NCBI RefSeq assembly: GCF_003248605.1
Contig: NZ_QFPF01000009.1
Location: 37,436-101,435 of the forward strand
DNA length: 64,000 nucleotides
Reading direction: 5' to 3'
Source: Microbacterium sp.
GTDB lineage: Bacteria > Actinomycetota > Actinomycetes > Actinomycetales > Microbacteriaceae
A model generated the notes under the pieces. It was not told where the DNA came from, did no database searches, and was given only the letters and a program-made list of their open reading frames with translations. Position numbers and translations under genes: made by a program. Below are positions 49,473 to 59,631 of the stretch, one piece after another. Each line of letters starts with the position of its first letter. Within the stretch, counting starts at the first letter, position 1.

Positions 49473-49812
49473 TACGCAGGAGCACAGCATCCCGCCCGAC
49501 AGCCCGAACGTCGATGTCGCGGTCGAAGTCTTCCGCCTGCTCTCGGATGCCACTCGCGTGCGTATCCTGCTCGCGCTGCAGGATGGCGAACTGTCGGTCA
49601 ACCACATCGCCGACATCGTCGACCGTCCGGCGCCGGCCGTGTCCCAGCACCTGGCGAAGCTGCGCTGGGCGCGCATGGTGGCGGTCCGCCAGGATGCGAA
49701 CCGGGCGTTCTACTCACTCGTCGACGAGCACGCGTTGCGGGTCGTCCGCGAGGGGATGCTGCAGGCCGAGCACGCGATCGACGAGGTTCCGGCGCATCAC
49801 GCCGAACGATGA
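49462..49812 (+). CDS. ArsR/SmtB metal-sensing repressor, KmtR-like (Ni/Co)
   Basis: A 116-residue winged HTH repressor (VFRLLSDATRVRILLAL, recognition helix APAVSQHLAKLRWARMV). The C-terminal region carries H90, E103, H104, H112 and H113, spaced exactly like the nickel/cobalt ligands reported for Mycobacterium tuberculosis KmtR (H88, E101, H102, H110, H111, offset by two). No alpha-3 cysteine site. It overlaps the following MFS gene (ATGA), so it most likely represses that transporter until Ni or Co binds. Metal identity is inference. Confidence 0.85.
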   Translation: MHADTQEHSIPPDSPNVDVAVEVFRLLSDATRVRILLALQDGELSVNHIADIVDRPAPAVSQHLAKLRWARMVAVRQDANRAFYSLVDEHALRVVREGMLQAEHAIDEVPAHHAER

Positions 49813-51053
49813 ACGGCGGTCTGGTCGCCGTCCTCGGCAATCGCTCGTATCGGCGCCTGTTCACGGCGCAGGCGATCGCCCTCACGGGCACAGGCCTGCT
49901 CACCGTCGCGCTCGGTCTGCTCGCGTTCGATCTCGCGGGCAGCGAGGCGGGGAGCGTGCTCGGGACGGCGCTCACGATCAAGATGATCGCCTACGTGGGC
50001 GTGGCGCCCCTCGCCGCGGCGGCCGCCGAGCGGCTGTCGCCGCGTGCTGTGCTGATCGGTGCCGACACCGTGCGGGGGCTCGCGGCACTCGGCCTGCCCT
50101 TCGTCGACGATGTGTGGCAGGTCTACGTCCTCGTCTTCGTGCTGCAGTGTGCATCCGCGACCTTCACTCCCACGTTCCAGGCCACGATCCCGGCGATCCT
50201 CGCCGACGAATCTCAGTACACACGCGCGCTCTCGCTCTCGCGGCTCGCATACGACCTCGAGGCGATCGCCAGCCCGATCCTCGCGGCGGCGTTGCTCTCG
50301 TTCGTCGCGTTCTCCGATCTGTTCGTCGGGACGGCGGTCGGCTTCGCCGTCTCGGCGGTGATCGTCGCGCTCACGACTGTGCCGCCTCGTGCGGCGGTTT
50401 CGCCCTCCTCCACATTCTGGGGGCGCACTCTTGCGGGCGTGCGGGTGTTCGCCCGGTCGCGCAGCCTGCGCTTTCTCCTGCTGATGAACCTCGTGGTGGC
50501 CTCGGGCACGGCTCTCGTCCTCGTCAACACCGTTGTCTACGTGAAGGAGCTTCTTCTGCTCGACGACAGCGCGCTCGCGCTGACGTATGCCGCCTTCGGC
50601 GCGGGGTCGCTCGGCGTCGCGCTGGTCGTGCCGGTGATCATCGAGAAATGGGGGGTCACCCGACCGATGCTGGCCGGTGGCGCGACGGTCGTCGCGGCCC
50701 TCGCCGGCGCGGCCGCCTTCACCGCCGTCGCACCGAGAGGCGACGGTGCCTGGGCGTGCCTTCTGCTCGTCTGGGCGTTGCTCGGGGCCGGCACATCGCT
50801 CATCAGCACGCCGTCGGCGCGGCTGCTCCTGGCAGCGTCGACGGAGCAGAATCGAACCCTCGTCTACACCGCCCAGTTCTCGCTGTCGCACGCGTGCTTT
50901 CTGCTGACGTACCCGCTCGCCGGCTGGACGGGCGCATGGATGCTGTCGGCCGCCGTCGCGGCGCTCCTCGCGATCGCGGTGCTCGGCACCCTCGCCGCGG
51001 CGCGAGCGAGCCGCCCCGAGCGTGCCGTGGGTCCGCCGTCCGAGATCAGGTGA
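49809..51053 (+). CDS. MFS transporter, probable metal-linked exporter
   Basis: A 414-residue major-facilitator protein of the MFS_3 (EntS-like) type, with twelve helices. N-terminal RSYRRLFTAQAIALTGTGLLTVALGLLAFDLAG; the A-like loop after helix 2 is AEERLSPRAVLIGADTVRG in form (AERLSPRAVLIGADTVRG); C-terminal half begins after the Arg-rich cytoplasmic loop GRTLAGVRVFARSRSLRF. Few histidines, so metal selectivity is not obvious. Its coupling to a KmtR-type sensor suggests Ni/Co or chelate export, by inference. Confidence 0.82.
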   Translation: MNGGLVAVLGNRSYRRLFTAQAIALTGTGLLTVALGLLAFDLAGSEAGSVLGTALTIKMIAYVGVAPLAAAAAERLSPRAVLIGADTVRGLAALGLPFVDDVWQVYVLVFVLQCASATFTPTFQATIPAILADESQYTRALSLSRLAYDLEAIASPILAAALLSFVAFSDLFVGTAVGFAVSAVIVALTTVPPRAAVSPSSTFWGRTLAGVRVFARSRSLRFLLLMNLVVASGTALVLVNTVVYVKELLLLDDSALALTYAAFGAGSLGVALVVPVIIEKWGVTRPMLAGGATVVAALAGAAAFTAVAPRGDGAWACLLLVWALLGAGTSLISTPSARLLLAASTEQNRTLVYTAQFSLSHACFLLTYPLAGWTGAWMLSAAVAALLAIAVLGTLAAARASRPERAVGPPSEIR

Positions 51054-51258
51054 CGGGTGTCGCCGAGATGCGCTCGGCGACACGGCGCTCGACCAGTACC
51101 GGCACGAAGTCGCGCACGTGGGCCGAATCGAAGGATTCGAAGGCCTCGACGGTCATCGCCCGCAGATCGTCGGACGTCAGGTGCGGGTACCGCGCCTGCA
51201 GCCGATCGACGACATGCATGAGGGCTTCGTACTCGCTCTCGGGATCAAGGTGACTCAT
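51046..51258 (-). CDS. Three-helix bundle dimerisation-domain protein
   Basis: A 70-residue acidic, helical protein: DPESEYEALMHVVDRLQARYPHLTSDDLRAMTVEAFESFDSA then HVRDFVPVLVERRVAERI. It matches the small actinobacterial three-helix bundle family; no function is known. Convergent with the MFS gene and overlapping its last 8 bases. Confidence 0.75.
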   Translation of the reverse strand: MSHLDPESEYEALMHVVDRLQARYPHLTSDDLRAMTVEAFESFDSAHVRDFVPVLVERRVAERISATPVT

Positions 51259-51309
51259 GGGTCAAGGATGTCCCCGGCGCGGGTGCCTGTCTACAGGCCC
51301 CGGCGGGGC

Positions 51310-52128
51310 TCAGCCCTCGAGGTCGATCGCGGGGTCGGCCGCGGCATCCGTCACCGCGGTGCGCTCGCCCAGGGCCTGCGCGAGCCGCTCCGCGAGGTAG
51401 GCGTGTCCCTCGGTCGAGGGGTGATTCCGACCTGCGCCGGTGTCGATGACGTCGAGATAGTTGATCTCGGTGATCCATCCCTCATCGAGCGGCGAGATGT
51501 ACCACCAGCCGCGCGCGGCCGCGGCACCCGCGAGGGCGTCGTCGATCGACGCGGTGCCCGAGTCCACGGGCAGCACGTGCGGCGCGGGTCCCAGGACGAC
51601 GATGGATGCTGTCGGGTAGATGCGCTCGAGGGCATCCCAGGCGGCGTCCACCGCCGCGCGATACCCGTCCGGGACGAGCAGTCGGTCGTTGATGGAGCCC
51701 TGCACGATCACGAGGTCGGGGTCCAGAGTCGGATCGAGGGCGGCGATGCGCTCGCCGAAGGACGGGCCGTCGATGCCCGGCTTGAGATACCCGCTGCCGC
51801 GCACGCCGTCCACCACGCTCTGCCAGCCGGTGAGCTCGCCCAGCACATACGCGTAGCCGCGGGTGGGATCGGTCGCCGCCGAGCCGTGGGTCCACGAGTC
51901 GCCGAAGACGAGCACGCTCGCGTCGGCGGGCAGGACGAGGGGGTCGGGCGCCGGTGCGTCCGCCGTGGTGCCGCCCGCCGCGGACCCCGCATCGGGGACG
52001 GCGAGGGGCGCGCGCCAGGGCTGCCACGCACCCAGCACGGCGGTGAGGAGGAGGGCCGCGCCTGCGCCCGCGCCGACGGTCCACGCGAGCACGCGTCGCC
52101 TGCTCGACGAGCGCGGGGTGGGGGTCAT
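51310..52128 (-). CDS. Membrane-anchored SGNH/GDSL hydrolase
   Basis: A 272-residue secreted-side lipase/esterase: N-terminal basic stretch RSSSRRR and one membrane helix (about 12-35), linker, then block I VFGDSWTHGSAA, GSGY, block III VIVQGSINDRLL and block V NHPSTEGHAYLAERL (catalytic His). The Asp of block V is replaced by Asn-His context, which still leaves a possible dyad. Substrate unknown; such enzymes deacylate cell-wall or lipid esters. ATG at 52128 chosen; 52146 is an alternative. Confidence 0.85.
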   Translation of the reverse strand: MTPTPRSSSRRRVLAWTVGAGAGAALLLTAVLGAWQPWRAPLAVPDAGSAAGGTTADAPAPDPLVLPADASVLVFGDSWTHGSAATDPTRGYAYVLGELTGWQSVVDGVRGSGYLKPGIDGPSFGERIAALDPTLDPDLVIVQGSINDRLLVPDGYRAAVDAAWDALERIYPTASIVVLGPAPHVLPVDSGTASIDDALAGAAAARGWWYISPLDEGWITEINYLDVIDTGAGRNHPSTEGHAYLAERLAQALGERTAVTDAAADPAIDLEG

Positions 52129-52219
52129 GCAACGAGGGTAGGTCATGCCGAGGGCGCCCCCCGCATCGGCGCCCTCGGGGAAGGCCCGACCAGCCGCCGC
52201 GGCGTGCGAGGATATCCCG

Positions 52220-53065
52220 GTGCAGCGCATCGTGACCGCCGAACTCGACCTCGAACTCGGGGCCTCGATCGACCTCATCTTCTCCCTCAGCGTGGCTCAG
52301 CAGGTACCCGTTACGAGCGAGCAGCTGACCTTCACGCAGGGCGACCGCGTCTACACCCCGACCGAGATCGTGGATCAGTCCGGCACCCGCCTGCACCGTC
52401 TGCTCGGCGAGGCCGGACCCCTGCAGGTGCGGTACGACGCGATCATCGACGGGCACACGGGCACCGCCCACACGAGCGACCTCGAGGCGATCACCTACCT
52501 GCGCCCGAGCCGGTACTGCCAGTCCGACGAAGTCTTCACGCAGGCCCGTCGGCAGTTCCAGGGGATGTCGGGGGCCGAGCTGCTGACGGCCGTCACGCGA
52601 TTCGCCGAGCAGAGCATCACCTACACCCCGGGTCTGAGCCTCGGCACCGACAGTGCGGTGACGACGCTCATGACCGGTCAAGGGGTGTGCCGCGACTACG
52701 CGCACGTCGTCATCGCCCTGCTGCGTGCGATGGATGTCCCCGCGCGTTATGCGGCCTGCTACGCGCCGGGCCTGGAGCCGATGGATTTCCACGCCGTGGC
52801 CGAGGCGTACCTCGACGGGGCGTGGTACGTGATCGACGCCACCCGACTCGCCGACCGGCGCTCCCTCGTGCGCATCGGGACCGGCCGCGACGCCGCCGAC
52901 TGCGCCTTCCTCAGCTTCCACGGCGGGCACGTCGCGCTCGAGCGCATGCGTGTCGATGCGTGGGTGATGCCGGACGCCGAGGGCCACGAGCGCGGCACCG
53001 CGGATGAGGCTCTGGTCGCAGCATCCGAGCCCGACGACTTCACCGCGCTGGTGCAGCTGGCCTGA
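52220..53065 (+). CDS. Transglutaminase-like protein
   Basis: A 281-residue protein with an N-terminal beta-sandwich (transglutaminase N domain, residues 1-110) and a papain-fold transglutaminase core. Catalytic triad Cys in GQGVCRDYAHVVIALLRA, His in DFHAVAEAYLDG and Asp in YVIDATRLADR. Bacterial members are mostly proteases or amidases rather than cross-linkers. GTG start at 52220. Cytoplasmic. Confidence 0.88.
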   Translation: MQRIVTAELDLELGASIDLIFSLSVAQQVPVTSEQLTFTQGDRVYTPTEIVDQSGTRLHRLLGEAGPLQVRYDAIIDGHTGTAHTSDLEAITYLRPSRYCQSDEVFTQARRQFQGMSGAELLTAVTRFAEQSITYTPGLSLGTDSAVTTLMTGQGVCRDYAHVVIALLRAMDVPARYAACYAPGLEPMDFHAVAEAYLDGAWYVIDATRLADRRSLVRIGTGRDAADCAFLSFHGGHVALERMRVDAWVMPDAEGHERGTADEALVAASEPDDFTALVQLA

Positions 53066-53123
53066 TCGCTTCGACGAGCTCAGCGACCGTGGCCGCAGTT
53101 CCCGCGCCCGCGGGGCCGCGAAC

Positions 53124-53129
53124 TAGACT
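53124..53129 (+). promoter_or_regulatory. -10 box TAGACT, argS promoter
   Basis: TAGACT is 9 bases before the argS ATG at 53139. Confidence 0.5.
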
Positions 53130-53138
53130 GGGGCGGTT

Positions 53139-54806
53139 ATGAATCCCGAGGATCTCTCCGTCGCCCTGCTCGCCGTGATCACCCCGCTCGCCGAGGCGCG
53201 ACGCCCGGGATCGAGCGCGGGACTCACCCCCGCAGACCTGCCGTTGGAGCGGCCGAAGAACCGCGACCACGGCGACTGGGCGTCGAACGCCGCGATGAAG
53301 CTCGCCAAGGTCGTGGGTACGAATCCCCGCGAGTTCGCGAGCGAGATCGCCGAGGGGCTCGGCTCCGTCGACGGCATCGCGAGCGTGGAGGTCGCCGGTC
53401 CGGGCTTCATCAACATCCGGCTCGACGCCGCCGCCGCGGGCGCGCTCGCGAAGACGATCGTCGACGCCGGCGCCGCTTTCGGCACCAACGACTCCCAGCG
53501 CGGCAACACCATCAACCTCGAGTTCGTCTCGGCGAACCCTACGGGCCCCCTGCACATCGGCCACACCCGCTGGGCGGCCCTCGGCGATTCGCTCGCCCGT
53601 CTGCTGCAGGCCTCGGGAGCCACGCTCGTGCGCGAGTTCTACATCAACGACGCCGGTGCGCAGATGGAGCGCTTCGGCGGATCGGTGCTCGCGGCCGCGA
53701 AGGGCGAGCCGACCCCGGAGGGCGGCTACGCGGGTGCCTACATCGACGAGCTCGCCCGCCGCGTGCTCGCAGCCCTGCCCGGACTGCTCGAGCTCGACCC
53801 GAGCGAACAGCTCGCGGCCGCCCTCGAGCGCGCATACGAGCTCCAGCTGGGTGAGCTGCAAGCCTCGCTCGCCGCGTTCAACGTCCACTTCGACGTCTGG
53901 TTCTCGGAGCGTGTGCTGCACGCGATGCCGGACGACGGCGGCCCGAGCCTCGTCGACGAGGCGGTCGAGCGCCTGCGGGCTCAGGGTCACGTGTTCGACG
54001 ACGAGGGCGCGGTCTGGGTGCGCACGACCGACTTCGGCGACGACAAAGACCGCGTGATCCGGCGCAGCAACGGCGAGTACACCTACTTCGCGGCGGACGC
54101 GGCGTACTACCTCAACAAAGGCGACCGCGGCTTCGCGCACAAGATCTACCTGCTCGGCGCCGACCACCACGGCTACGTGCATCGCCTGAAGGCGCTCGCG
54201 GGCGCGGCGGGAGATGACCCGGAGAAGGACATCGAGGTGCTGATCGGTCAGCTCGTGTCGGTCAACGGCGCCCGGCTGTCCAAGCGCGCCGGCAACATCA
54301 TCGAGATGGACGACCTGCGCGAGTGGCTCGGCACCGACGCTCTGCGCTACTCGCTCGCCCGATACCCCGCCGATTCACCGCTGACCCTCGATCCCGAGCT
54401 GCTGCGCAAACGCACGAACGACAACCCCGTCTTCTACGTCCAGTACGCGCACGCCCGCACACACAACGTGGCGCGCAACGCGCAGTCGTCGGGAGTCGAT
54501 CGCAGCGAGTTCGCCCCGGGGCTGCTCGAGCACGAGACCGAGTCGGCGCTGCTGGGCGCCCTGCAGGAGTTCCCGCGTCTGGTCGCGTTCGCGGCCGAGG
54601 TGAGAGAGCCGCACCGCGTGGCCCGCTACCTCGAAGAGCTCGCCGGGCTCTACCACCGGTGGTACGACAACTGCCGCGTGATCCCGCTCGGCGATGCCCC
54701 CGTCGAGGCCGTGCACCGCACGCGCCTCTGGCTCAACGACGCGACAGGACAGGTGCTGCGCAACGGCCTCGATCTGCTCGGTGTCAGCGCTCCGGAGCGG
54801 ATGTAG
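53139..54806 (+). CDS. argS: Arginyl-tRNA synthetase
   Basis: A 555-residue class I synthetase. Additional N-terminal domain (1-110), [20 protein letters not shown] with HIGH at 139-142, the KMSKS-like loop [19 protein letters not shown], and an all-helical anticodon-binding domain ending in [13 protein letters not shown]. Full length. It heads the gene cluster leading to lysA and the threonine genes, an arrangement common in actinobacteria. Confidence 0.96.
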   Translation: MNPEDLSVALLAVITPLAEARRPGSSAGLTPADLPLERPKNRDHGDWASNAAMKLAKVVGTNPREFASEIAEGLGSVDGIASVEVAGPGFINIRLDAAAAGALAKTIVDAGAAFGTNDSQRGNTINLEFVSANPTGPLHIGHTRWAALGDSLARLLQASGATLVREFYINDAGAQMERFGGSVLAAAKGEPTPEGGYAGAYIDELARRVLAALPGLLELDPSEQLAAALERAYELQLGELQASLAAFNVHFDVWFSERVLHAMPDDGGPSLVDEAVERLRAQGHVFDDEGAVWVRTTDFGDDKDRVIRRSNGEYTYFAADAAYYLNKGDRGFAHKIYLLGADHHGYVHRLKALAGAAGDDPEKDIEVLIGQLVSVNGARLSKRAGNIIEMDDLREWLGTDALRYSLARYPADSPLTLDPELLRKRTNDNPVFYVQYAHARTHNVARNAQSSGVDRSEFAPGLLEHETESALLGALQEFPRLVAFAAEVREPHRVARYLEELAGLYHRWYDNCRVIPLGDAPVEAVHRTRLWLNDATGQVLRNGLDLLGVSAPERM

Positions 54807-54809
54807 GGG

Positions 54810-55643
54810 ATGCCGGGGTCCGAGCACGAGACGCTTCCGCTGCCCGAGCCGGGTCAGCGCTGGGTGCTCGCCGACACGGCGCGGCCCGAGCGTCGACGTC
54901 GGGTCTGGCCCTGGATCGTGGCGCTGCTGGTCGTCGCCGGCCTGCTCGTGGGCGCGTGGTTCGCGGGGGAGTGGCTCGCGCGCGACATCGTCGAGCGCGC
55001 TATCCGCACCCAGGTCGTGCAGCAGCTCGACCTCGCCGCCGACCAGCAGGTCGACGTCGAGGTCGGAGGCGCCGTGCTCCCGGGGCTCATCGTGGGCGAG
55101 CTCGACGAGGTGCGCATCGCCGCGGAGGACGTGAGCTTCGACGCCTTCGCGGGCGACGTCGAGGTCGTGGCCCGGGCGGTGCCGATCCGGGGTGAGCAAG
55201 ATCTCGGCTCGGCATCCGCCACCGTCGTCGTCGACGAAGACCAGCTTCGGACGCTGTTGGCGGGCGTCGAGGGCTTTCCGGCCGACACCATCGCGATCGA
55301 GGGCTCGGAGGTGACCGCGACGATCGAGCTGAGCCTGTTCGGTGCGGCGTTCCCGATCGGCGTCGGGTTCGACATCGCCGCCGCAACCGGTGACCTTGTC
55401 CTCACGCCCTCCTCGCTGCGGCTCGGGGACGCCGACGTCGGAGCCGACGAGCTGCGTGCCCGCTTCGGCGGGATCGCCGACGCGGTGCTGCGCTCGTGGG
55501 ACGTCTGCGTCGCCGAGAGTCTGCCGCAGGCGCTGACGCTGACCGATGTGCAGGTGTCGGAGGGGCGTGTCGTGGCGCTCGTCGACATCGCGCCGGGCAT
55601 CATGAACGATCCGCAGCTGCGCGATCCCGGCTCCTGCGCGTGA
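54810..55643 (+). CDS. DUF2993 (LmeA-like) lipid-binding membrane protein
   Basis: A 277-residue protein: short cytoplasmic part, one transmembrane helix (about 32-54, VWPWIVALLVVAGLLVGAWF), then a DUF2993 domain starting VERAIRTQVVQQLDLAADQQVDVEVGG, with repeating beta strands. The mycobacterial member LmeA binds phospholipids and affects lipomannan processing; whether this one does is not known. Starts 3 bases after argS, so co-transcribed. Confidence 0.83.
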   Translation: MPGSEHETLPLPEPGQRWVLADTARPERRRRVWPWIVALLVVAGLLVGAWFAGEWLARDIVERAIRTQVVQQLDLAADQQVDVEVGGAVLPGLIVGELDEVRIAAEDVSFDAFAGDVEVVARAVPIRGEQDLGSASATVVVDEDQLRTLLAGVEGFPADTIAIEGSEVTATIELSLFGAAFPIGVGFDIAAATGDLVLTPSSLRLGDADVGADELRARFGGIADAVLRSWDVCVAESLPQALTLTDVQVSEGRVVALVDIAPGIMNDPQLRDPGSCA

Positions 55644-55684
55644 GCCGTCGCCGTCCGCGCACGGGAGCCGCGTGGGCTGTGCTC

Positions 55685-55690
55685 TAGAGT
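55685..55690 (+). promoter_or_regulatory. -10 box TAGAGT ahead of lysA
   Basis: TAGAGT lies about 90 bases before the chosen lysA GTG at 55780; a start at about 55697 would give an 80-base leader. Confidence 0.4.
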
Positions 55691-55779
55691 GGATGGCAAT
55701 CGTCGCCGGTCGCGTGAATCGACCGCGATCGGCCGCTCTCCCGCGGCGACGACCTCCCGAACACACCGATTGGTCTGCC

Positions 55780-57192
55780 GTGCCCGCCTCGCCGCTCGCC
55801 CCCGCCTGGCTCGAGCCTCCCGCCGACCCGAACGCCCTCGCCGCGGGCGTCTGGCCCGCCTCGACCGTGCGCGACGCCGACGGCGCACTCCGGATCGCGG
55901 GTATCGCCGCGCCGGAGCTCGCCCGCACGTACGGCACGCCCGTCCTCATCATCGACGAGCAGGAGGTGCGCCGCCGCGCCGCATCGGCCGTGCGTGCGTT
56001 CGAGGACGCCGCCTCCCGGCACGGCACGCAGGCCCGTGTCTACTACGCCGGCAAGGCGTTCCTCTCCACCGAGATCGCACGGTGGGTCACCGCCGAGGGG
56101 ATGCGCGTGGACGTGTGCACCGGCGGCGAGCTGGCCGTCGCCCTTGCGGCGGGGGTCCGTCCCGGCCTCATCGGATTCCACGGCAACAACAAGTCGGTCG
56201 CCGAGCTCGAGGACGCCGTCGCGGCCGGTGTGGGCGCGATCGTGCTCGACTCCGACATCGAGCTGGAGCGGCTCGCCGCCATCACGGCCCGCGCGGACCG
56301 CACCCAGAGCGTGCTCGTGCGCGTCAACAGCGACGTGCACGCCGAAACCCATCACTTCCTCGCGACGGCGCACGAGGACCAGAAGTTCGGCTTCGCCCTC
56401 GAAGATGCCGAGCGCATCGTCGCGCGCATCCGCTCGGTGCCCACGCTCGCTTTCGCGGGGCTGCACTGCCACATCGGCTCCCAGATCTTCGGTACGGCGG
56501 GATTCCACGAGTCCGCGGCGCGGCTCCTCGCGGTGCACGAGCGTCTGCTCGCCGGCGGCGAGGTGCCGCTGCTGAACCTCGGCGGCGGATTCGGCATCGC
56601 CTACACCTCCGCCGACCAGGCGACCCCGCTCGAGGAGCTCGCCGAGGGCATCGTCGAGGTCGTCGCCGACGAATGCGCGGCCCGCGGCATCCCGATCCCC
56701 GTCGTCGCCTTCGAGCCGGGGCGCAGCATCGTCGGCACCGCCGGCGTCACCCTGTACGAGATCGGCACGCTCAAGGACGTGACGGTCGAGACGGATGCCG
56801 CACCCGCCGTCCGCCGTTACGTCAGCGTCGACGGGGGCATGAGCGACAACGCGCGGCCCGCCCTGTACGACGCGCAGTTCTCCGCGCGGCTCGCCGCTCG
56901 CCGCGGTGCGGGCGATCCGCAGCTCGTGCGCGTCGTCGGACGGCACTGCGAATCGGGCGATGTCGTCGTCGATGCGGAGTACCTGCCCTCGGACCTGGCC
57001 CCGGGCGATCTGCTCGCCGTGCCGGCGACGGGGGCATACTGCCAGCCGCTCTCGAGCAACTACAACCATGTGCCCCGACCGCCGGTCGTCGCCGTCCGCG
57101 ACGGCGCCGCGCGGGTGATCGTGCGCGGCGAGAGCATCGCCGACCTTCTGGCGCGCGACGCGGGGCTCGACCACACAGAGGGAGACCGATGA
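55780..57192 (+). CDS. lysA: Diaminopimelate decarboxylase LysA
   Basis: A 470-residue fold-type III PLP enzyme that makes lysine from meso-diaminopimelate. PLP lysine K92 in YYAGKAFLST, GLHCHIGSQIF, GGGFGIAY, EPGRSIVG and the substrate segment GRHCESGDVV at the dimer interface. GTG at 55780 gives the N-terminus SPLAPAWLEPPADPNAL typical for the group; an ATG at 55693 would add 29 Arg-rich residues and is less likely. Overlaps hom by 4 bases. Confidence 0.94.
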   Translation: MPASPLAPAWLEPPADPNALAAGVWPASTVRDADGALRIAGIAAPELARTYGTPVLIIDEQEVRRRAASAVRAFEDAASRHGTQARVYYAGKAFLSTEIARWVTAEGMRVDVCTGGELAVALAAGVRPGLIGFHGNNKSVAELEDAVAAGVGAIVLDSDIELERLAAITARADRTQSVLVRVNSDVHAETHHFLATAHEDQKFGFALEDAERIVARIRSVPTLAFAGLHCHIGSQIFGTAGFHESAARLLAVHERLLAGGEVPLLNLGGGFGIAYTSADQATPLEELAEGIVEVVADECAARGIPIPVVAFEPGRSIVGTAGVTLYEIGTLKDVTVETDAAPAVRRYVSVDGGMSDNARPALYDAQFSARLAARRGAGDPQLVRVVGRHCESGDVVVDAEYLPSDLAPGDLLAVPATGAYCQPLSSNYNHVPRPPVVAVRDGAARVIVRGESIADLLARDAGLDHTEGDR

Positions 57193-58541
57193 CGGACTAC
57201 CGCACACTGCGCGTGGCACTGCTGGGCGCCGGAGCCGTGGGCTCGCAGGTCGCCGGCCTGCTCCTGCGCCACGGCGACGAACTGGCGGACCGGGCCGGCG
57301 CACGCCTCGAGCTCGCGGGCATCGCGGTGCGCTCGCTCGACGCGCCCCGCGACGTCGACCTGCCGCGCGAGCTGTTCACCACCGACGCCGAGTCGCTGAT
57401 CGTCGGCTCCGACATCGTGATCGAGCTGATGGGTGGCATCGAGCCCGCGCGCGAGTACATCCTGCACGCGCTGAACTCGGGCGCCGATGTCGTCACGGCC
57501 AACAAGGCGCTGCTCGACACCCACGGTCCCGAGATCTTCGAAGCCGCCGACCAGGTGGGGGCCTCCGTCTACTACGAGGCGGCCGCCGCCGGCGCGATCC
57601 CCATCATCCGGCCGCTGCGCGATTCGCTCGCGGGAGACCGGGTGCGGCGCATCATGGGCATCGTCAACGGCACGACCAACTACATCCTCGATCGCATGGA
57701 CACCGAGGGTGCCGACTTCGCCGACGTGCTCGCGCAGGCGCAGGCCCTCGGGTACGCCGAGGCCGACCCCACCGCAGACATCGAGGGCTACGACGCCGCG
57801 CAGAAAGCCGCGATCCTCGCGAGCCTCGCCTTCCACACGGCGGTACCGCTCGAGGCCGTGCACCGCGAGGGCATCACGGGTGTCGACGCGGCGATGATCG
57901 ATGCCGCCACGCACGCCGGATACGTCGTGAAGCTGCTCGCCGTGTGCGAGCGCATCGAGGATGCCGCCGCCGACGGTCCCCGCGAGGCGATCTCGGTGCG
58001 GGTCTACCCGGCGCTGGTTCCCCGCAGCCACCCCCTCGCGAGCGTGCACGGCGCCAACAACGCCGTCTTCGTCGAGGCCGAGGCCGCGGGCAGCCTGATG
58101 TTCTACGGCGCCGGCGCCGGCGGGGTGCAGACCGCCTCGGCCGTGCTCGGCGACGTGGTCTCGGCGGCCCGGCACCACATCGCCGGCGGCGTCGGGGTGG
58201 GGGAGTCCACTCGCGCGAACCTGCCGATCGTGCCGATCGGGCACGTCACGACGCGCTACCAGATCACGCTCGAGGTCGATGACCGCACGGGAGTTCTCGC
58301 CACGGTGGCCAACACACTGAGCGAAGGGCGCGTGTCGATCGCGACGGTCGAGCAGACCGTGATCGACGCGCCCGAGACCACCGCCGGCGGCGAGGCCCCG
58401 GCATCCGAGATCCCGATGGCGCGACTTGTCATCGGGACGCACAAGGCCCTCGAACAGGACCTCTCCGACACCGTCGACAAGCTCGCCGCCAGCGGCGTGG
58501 TCGAACGGGTCGTGTCGGTGCTGCGGGTAGAAGGAGACTGA
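57189..58541 (+). CDS. hom: Homoserine dehydrogenase with ACT domain
   Basis: A 450-residue enzyme reducing aspartate semialdehyde to homoserine. Rossmann loop [25 protein letters not shown], catalytic region [14 protein letters not shown] and [22 protein letters not shown]. The C-terminal ACT domain (about residues 358-447, [21 protein letters not shown]) is the place where threonine inhibits the enzyme in actinobacteria. Coupled to lysA by ATGA; thrC starts 1 base after its stop. Confidence 0.95.
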   Translation: MTDYRTLRVALLGAGAVGSQVAGLLLRHGDELADRAGARLELAGIAVRSLDAPRDVDLPRELFTTDAESLIVGSDIVIELMGGIEPAREYILHALNSGADVVTANKALLDTHGPEIFEAADQVGASVYYEAAAAGAIPIIRPLRDSLAGDRVRRIMGIVNGTTNYILDRMDTEGADFADVLAQAQALGYAEADPTADIEGYDAAQKAAILASLAFHTAVPLEAVHREGITGVDAAMIDAATHAGYVVKLLAVCERIEDAAADGPREAISVRVYPALVPRSHPLASVHGANNAVFVEAEAAGSLMFYGAGAGGVQTASAVLGDVVSAARHHIAGGVGVGESTRANLPIVPIGHVTTRYQITLEVDDRTGVLATVANTLSEGRVSIATVEQTVIDAPETTAGGEAPASEIPMARLVIGTHKALEQDLSDTVDKLAASGVVERVVSVLRVEGD

Positions 58542-58542
58542 G

Positions 58543-59631
58543 ATGGCACACGTCTGGCGCGGAGTCCTCCGCGAATACGCCGATCGGCTGGGCGTCACCG
58601 ACGCCTCGACGGTCGTCACCCTGGGCGAGGGTGGCACCCCGCTGCTGCCCGCCCCGGCACTGTCGCGCCGCACGGGGGCGGACGTCTGGGTCAAGTACGA
58701 GGGCATGAACCCGACCGGATCCTTCAAGGACCGCGGCATGACCGTGGCGCTCTCGCGCGCGGTCGAGCACGGCGCGAAGGCCGTCATCTGCGCCTCGACC
58801 GGCAACACGTCGGCCTCTGCGGCCGCGTACGCCGCGCACGCCGGCATCACCGCCGCCGTGCTCGTGCCCGAGGGCAAGATCGCGATGGGCAAGCTCAGCC
58901 AGGCCGTCGCGCACAACGGCCAGCTCATCCAGATCCGCGGCAACTTCGACGACTGCCTCGAGATCGCGCGCGAACTCGCCGACCACTATCCCGTGCACCT
59001 GGTCAACTCGGTCAACCCCGACCGCATCGAGGGACAGAAGACCGCGGCGTACGAGATCGTCGAGCAGCTGGGCGACGCGCCGGACTTCCACTTCATCCCC
59101 GTCGGCAACGCCGGAAACTACACCGCCTACACCCGCGGTTACCGCGAGGAGGCCGACCGTGGCGTCTCGACGCGCGTGCCGCGCATGTTCGGCTTCCAGG
59201 CCGCCGGCAGCGCCCCGCTCGTGACCGGAGAGGTCGTGCGCCACCCCGAGACGGTGGCCAGCGCCATCCGCATCGGAAACCCGGCCTCGTGGCACCTCGC
59301 CCTCGAGGCGCGCGAGGCCACCGACGGCTACTTCGGTGCCATCGACGACGAGCGCATCCTCGCGGCACAGAAGCTGCTCGCCGGTGAGGTCGGCATCTTC
59401 GTCGAGCCGGCCTCGGCGATCAGCGTCGCGGGTCTGCTCGACCGCGTCGAGGCCGGTGTCGTCCGTCCCGGCGCGCGTGTCGTGCTGACGGTGACCGGGC
59501 ACGGGCTGAAGGACCCCCAGTGGGCGCTGCGCAACGCCGACGGCAGCCAGGTCGAGCCCACCGTCGTCGATGCGACGACGACCGAGGTCGCCTCCGTGCT
59601 CGGGCTCGCGCCTGCGCAGGCGCCGGCGTGA
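58543..59631 (+). CDS. thrC: Threonine synthase
   Basis: A 362-residue fold-type II PLP enzyme converting O-phosphohomoserine to threonine. PLP lysine K62 in [29 protein letters not shown], and [11 protein letters not shown] as the phosphate loop. Short class without the N-terminal extension of E. coli ThrC. Follows AAGGAG; overlaps thrB by 4 bases. Confidence 0.95.
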   Translation: MAHVWRGVLREYADRLGVTDASTVVTLGEGGTPLLPAPALSRRTGADVWVKYEGMNPTGSFKDRGMTVALSRAVEHGAKAVICASTGNTSASAAAYAAHAGITAAVLVPEGKIAMGKLSQAVAHNGQLIQIRGNFDDCLEIARELADHYPVHLVNSVNPDRIEGQKTAAYEIVEQLGDAPDFHFIPVGNAGNYTAYTRGYREEADRGVSTRVPRMFGFQAAGSAPLVTGEVVRHPETVASAIRIGNPASWHLALEAREATDGYFGAIDDERILAAQKLLAGEVGIFVEPASAISVAGLLDRVEAGVVRPGARVVLTVTGHGLKDPQWALRNADGSQVEPTVVDATTTEVASVLGLAPAQAPA

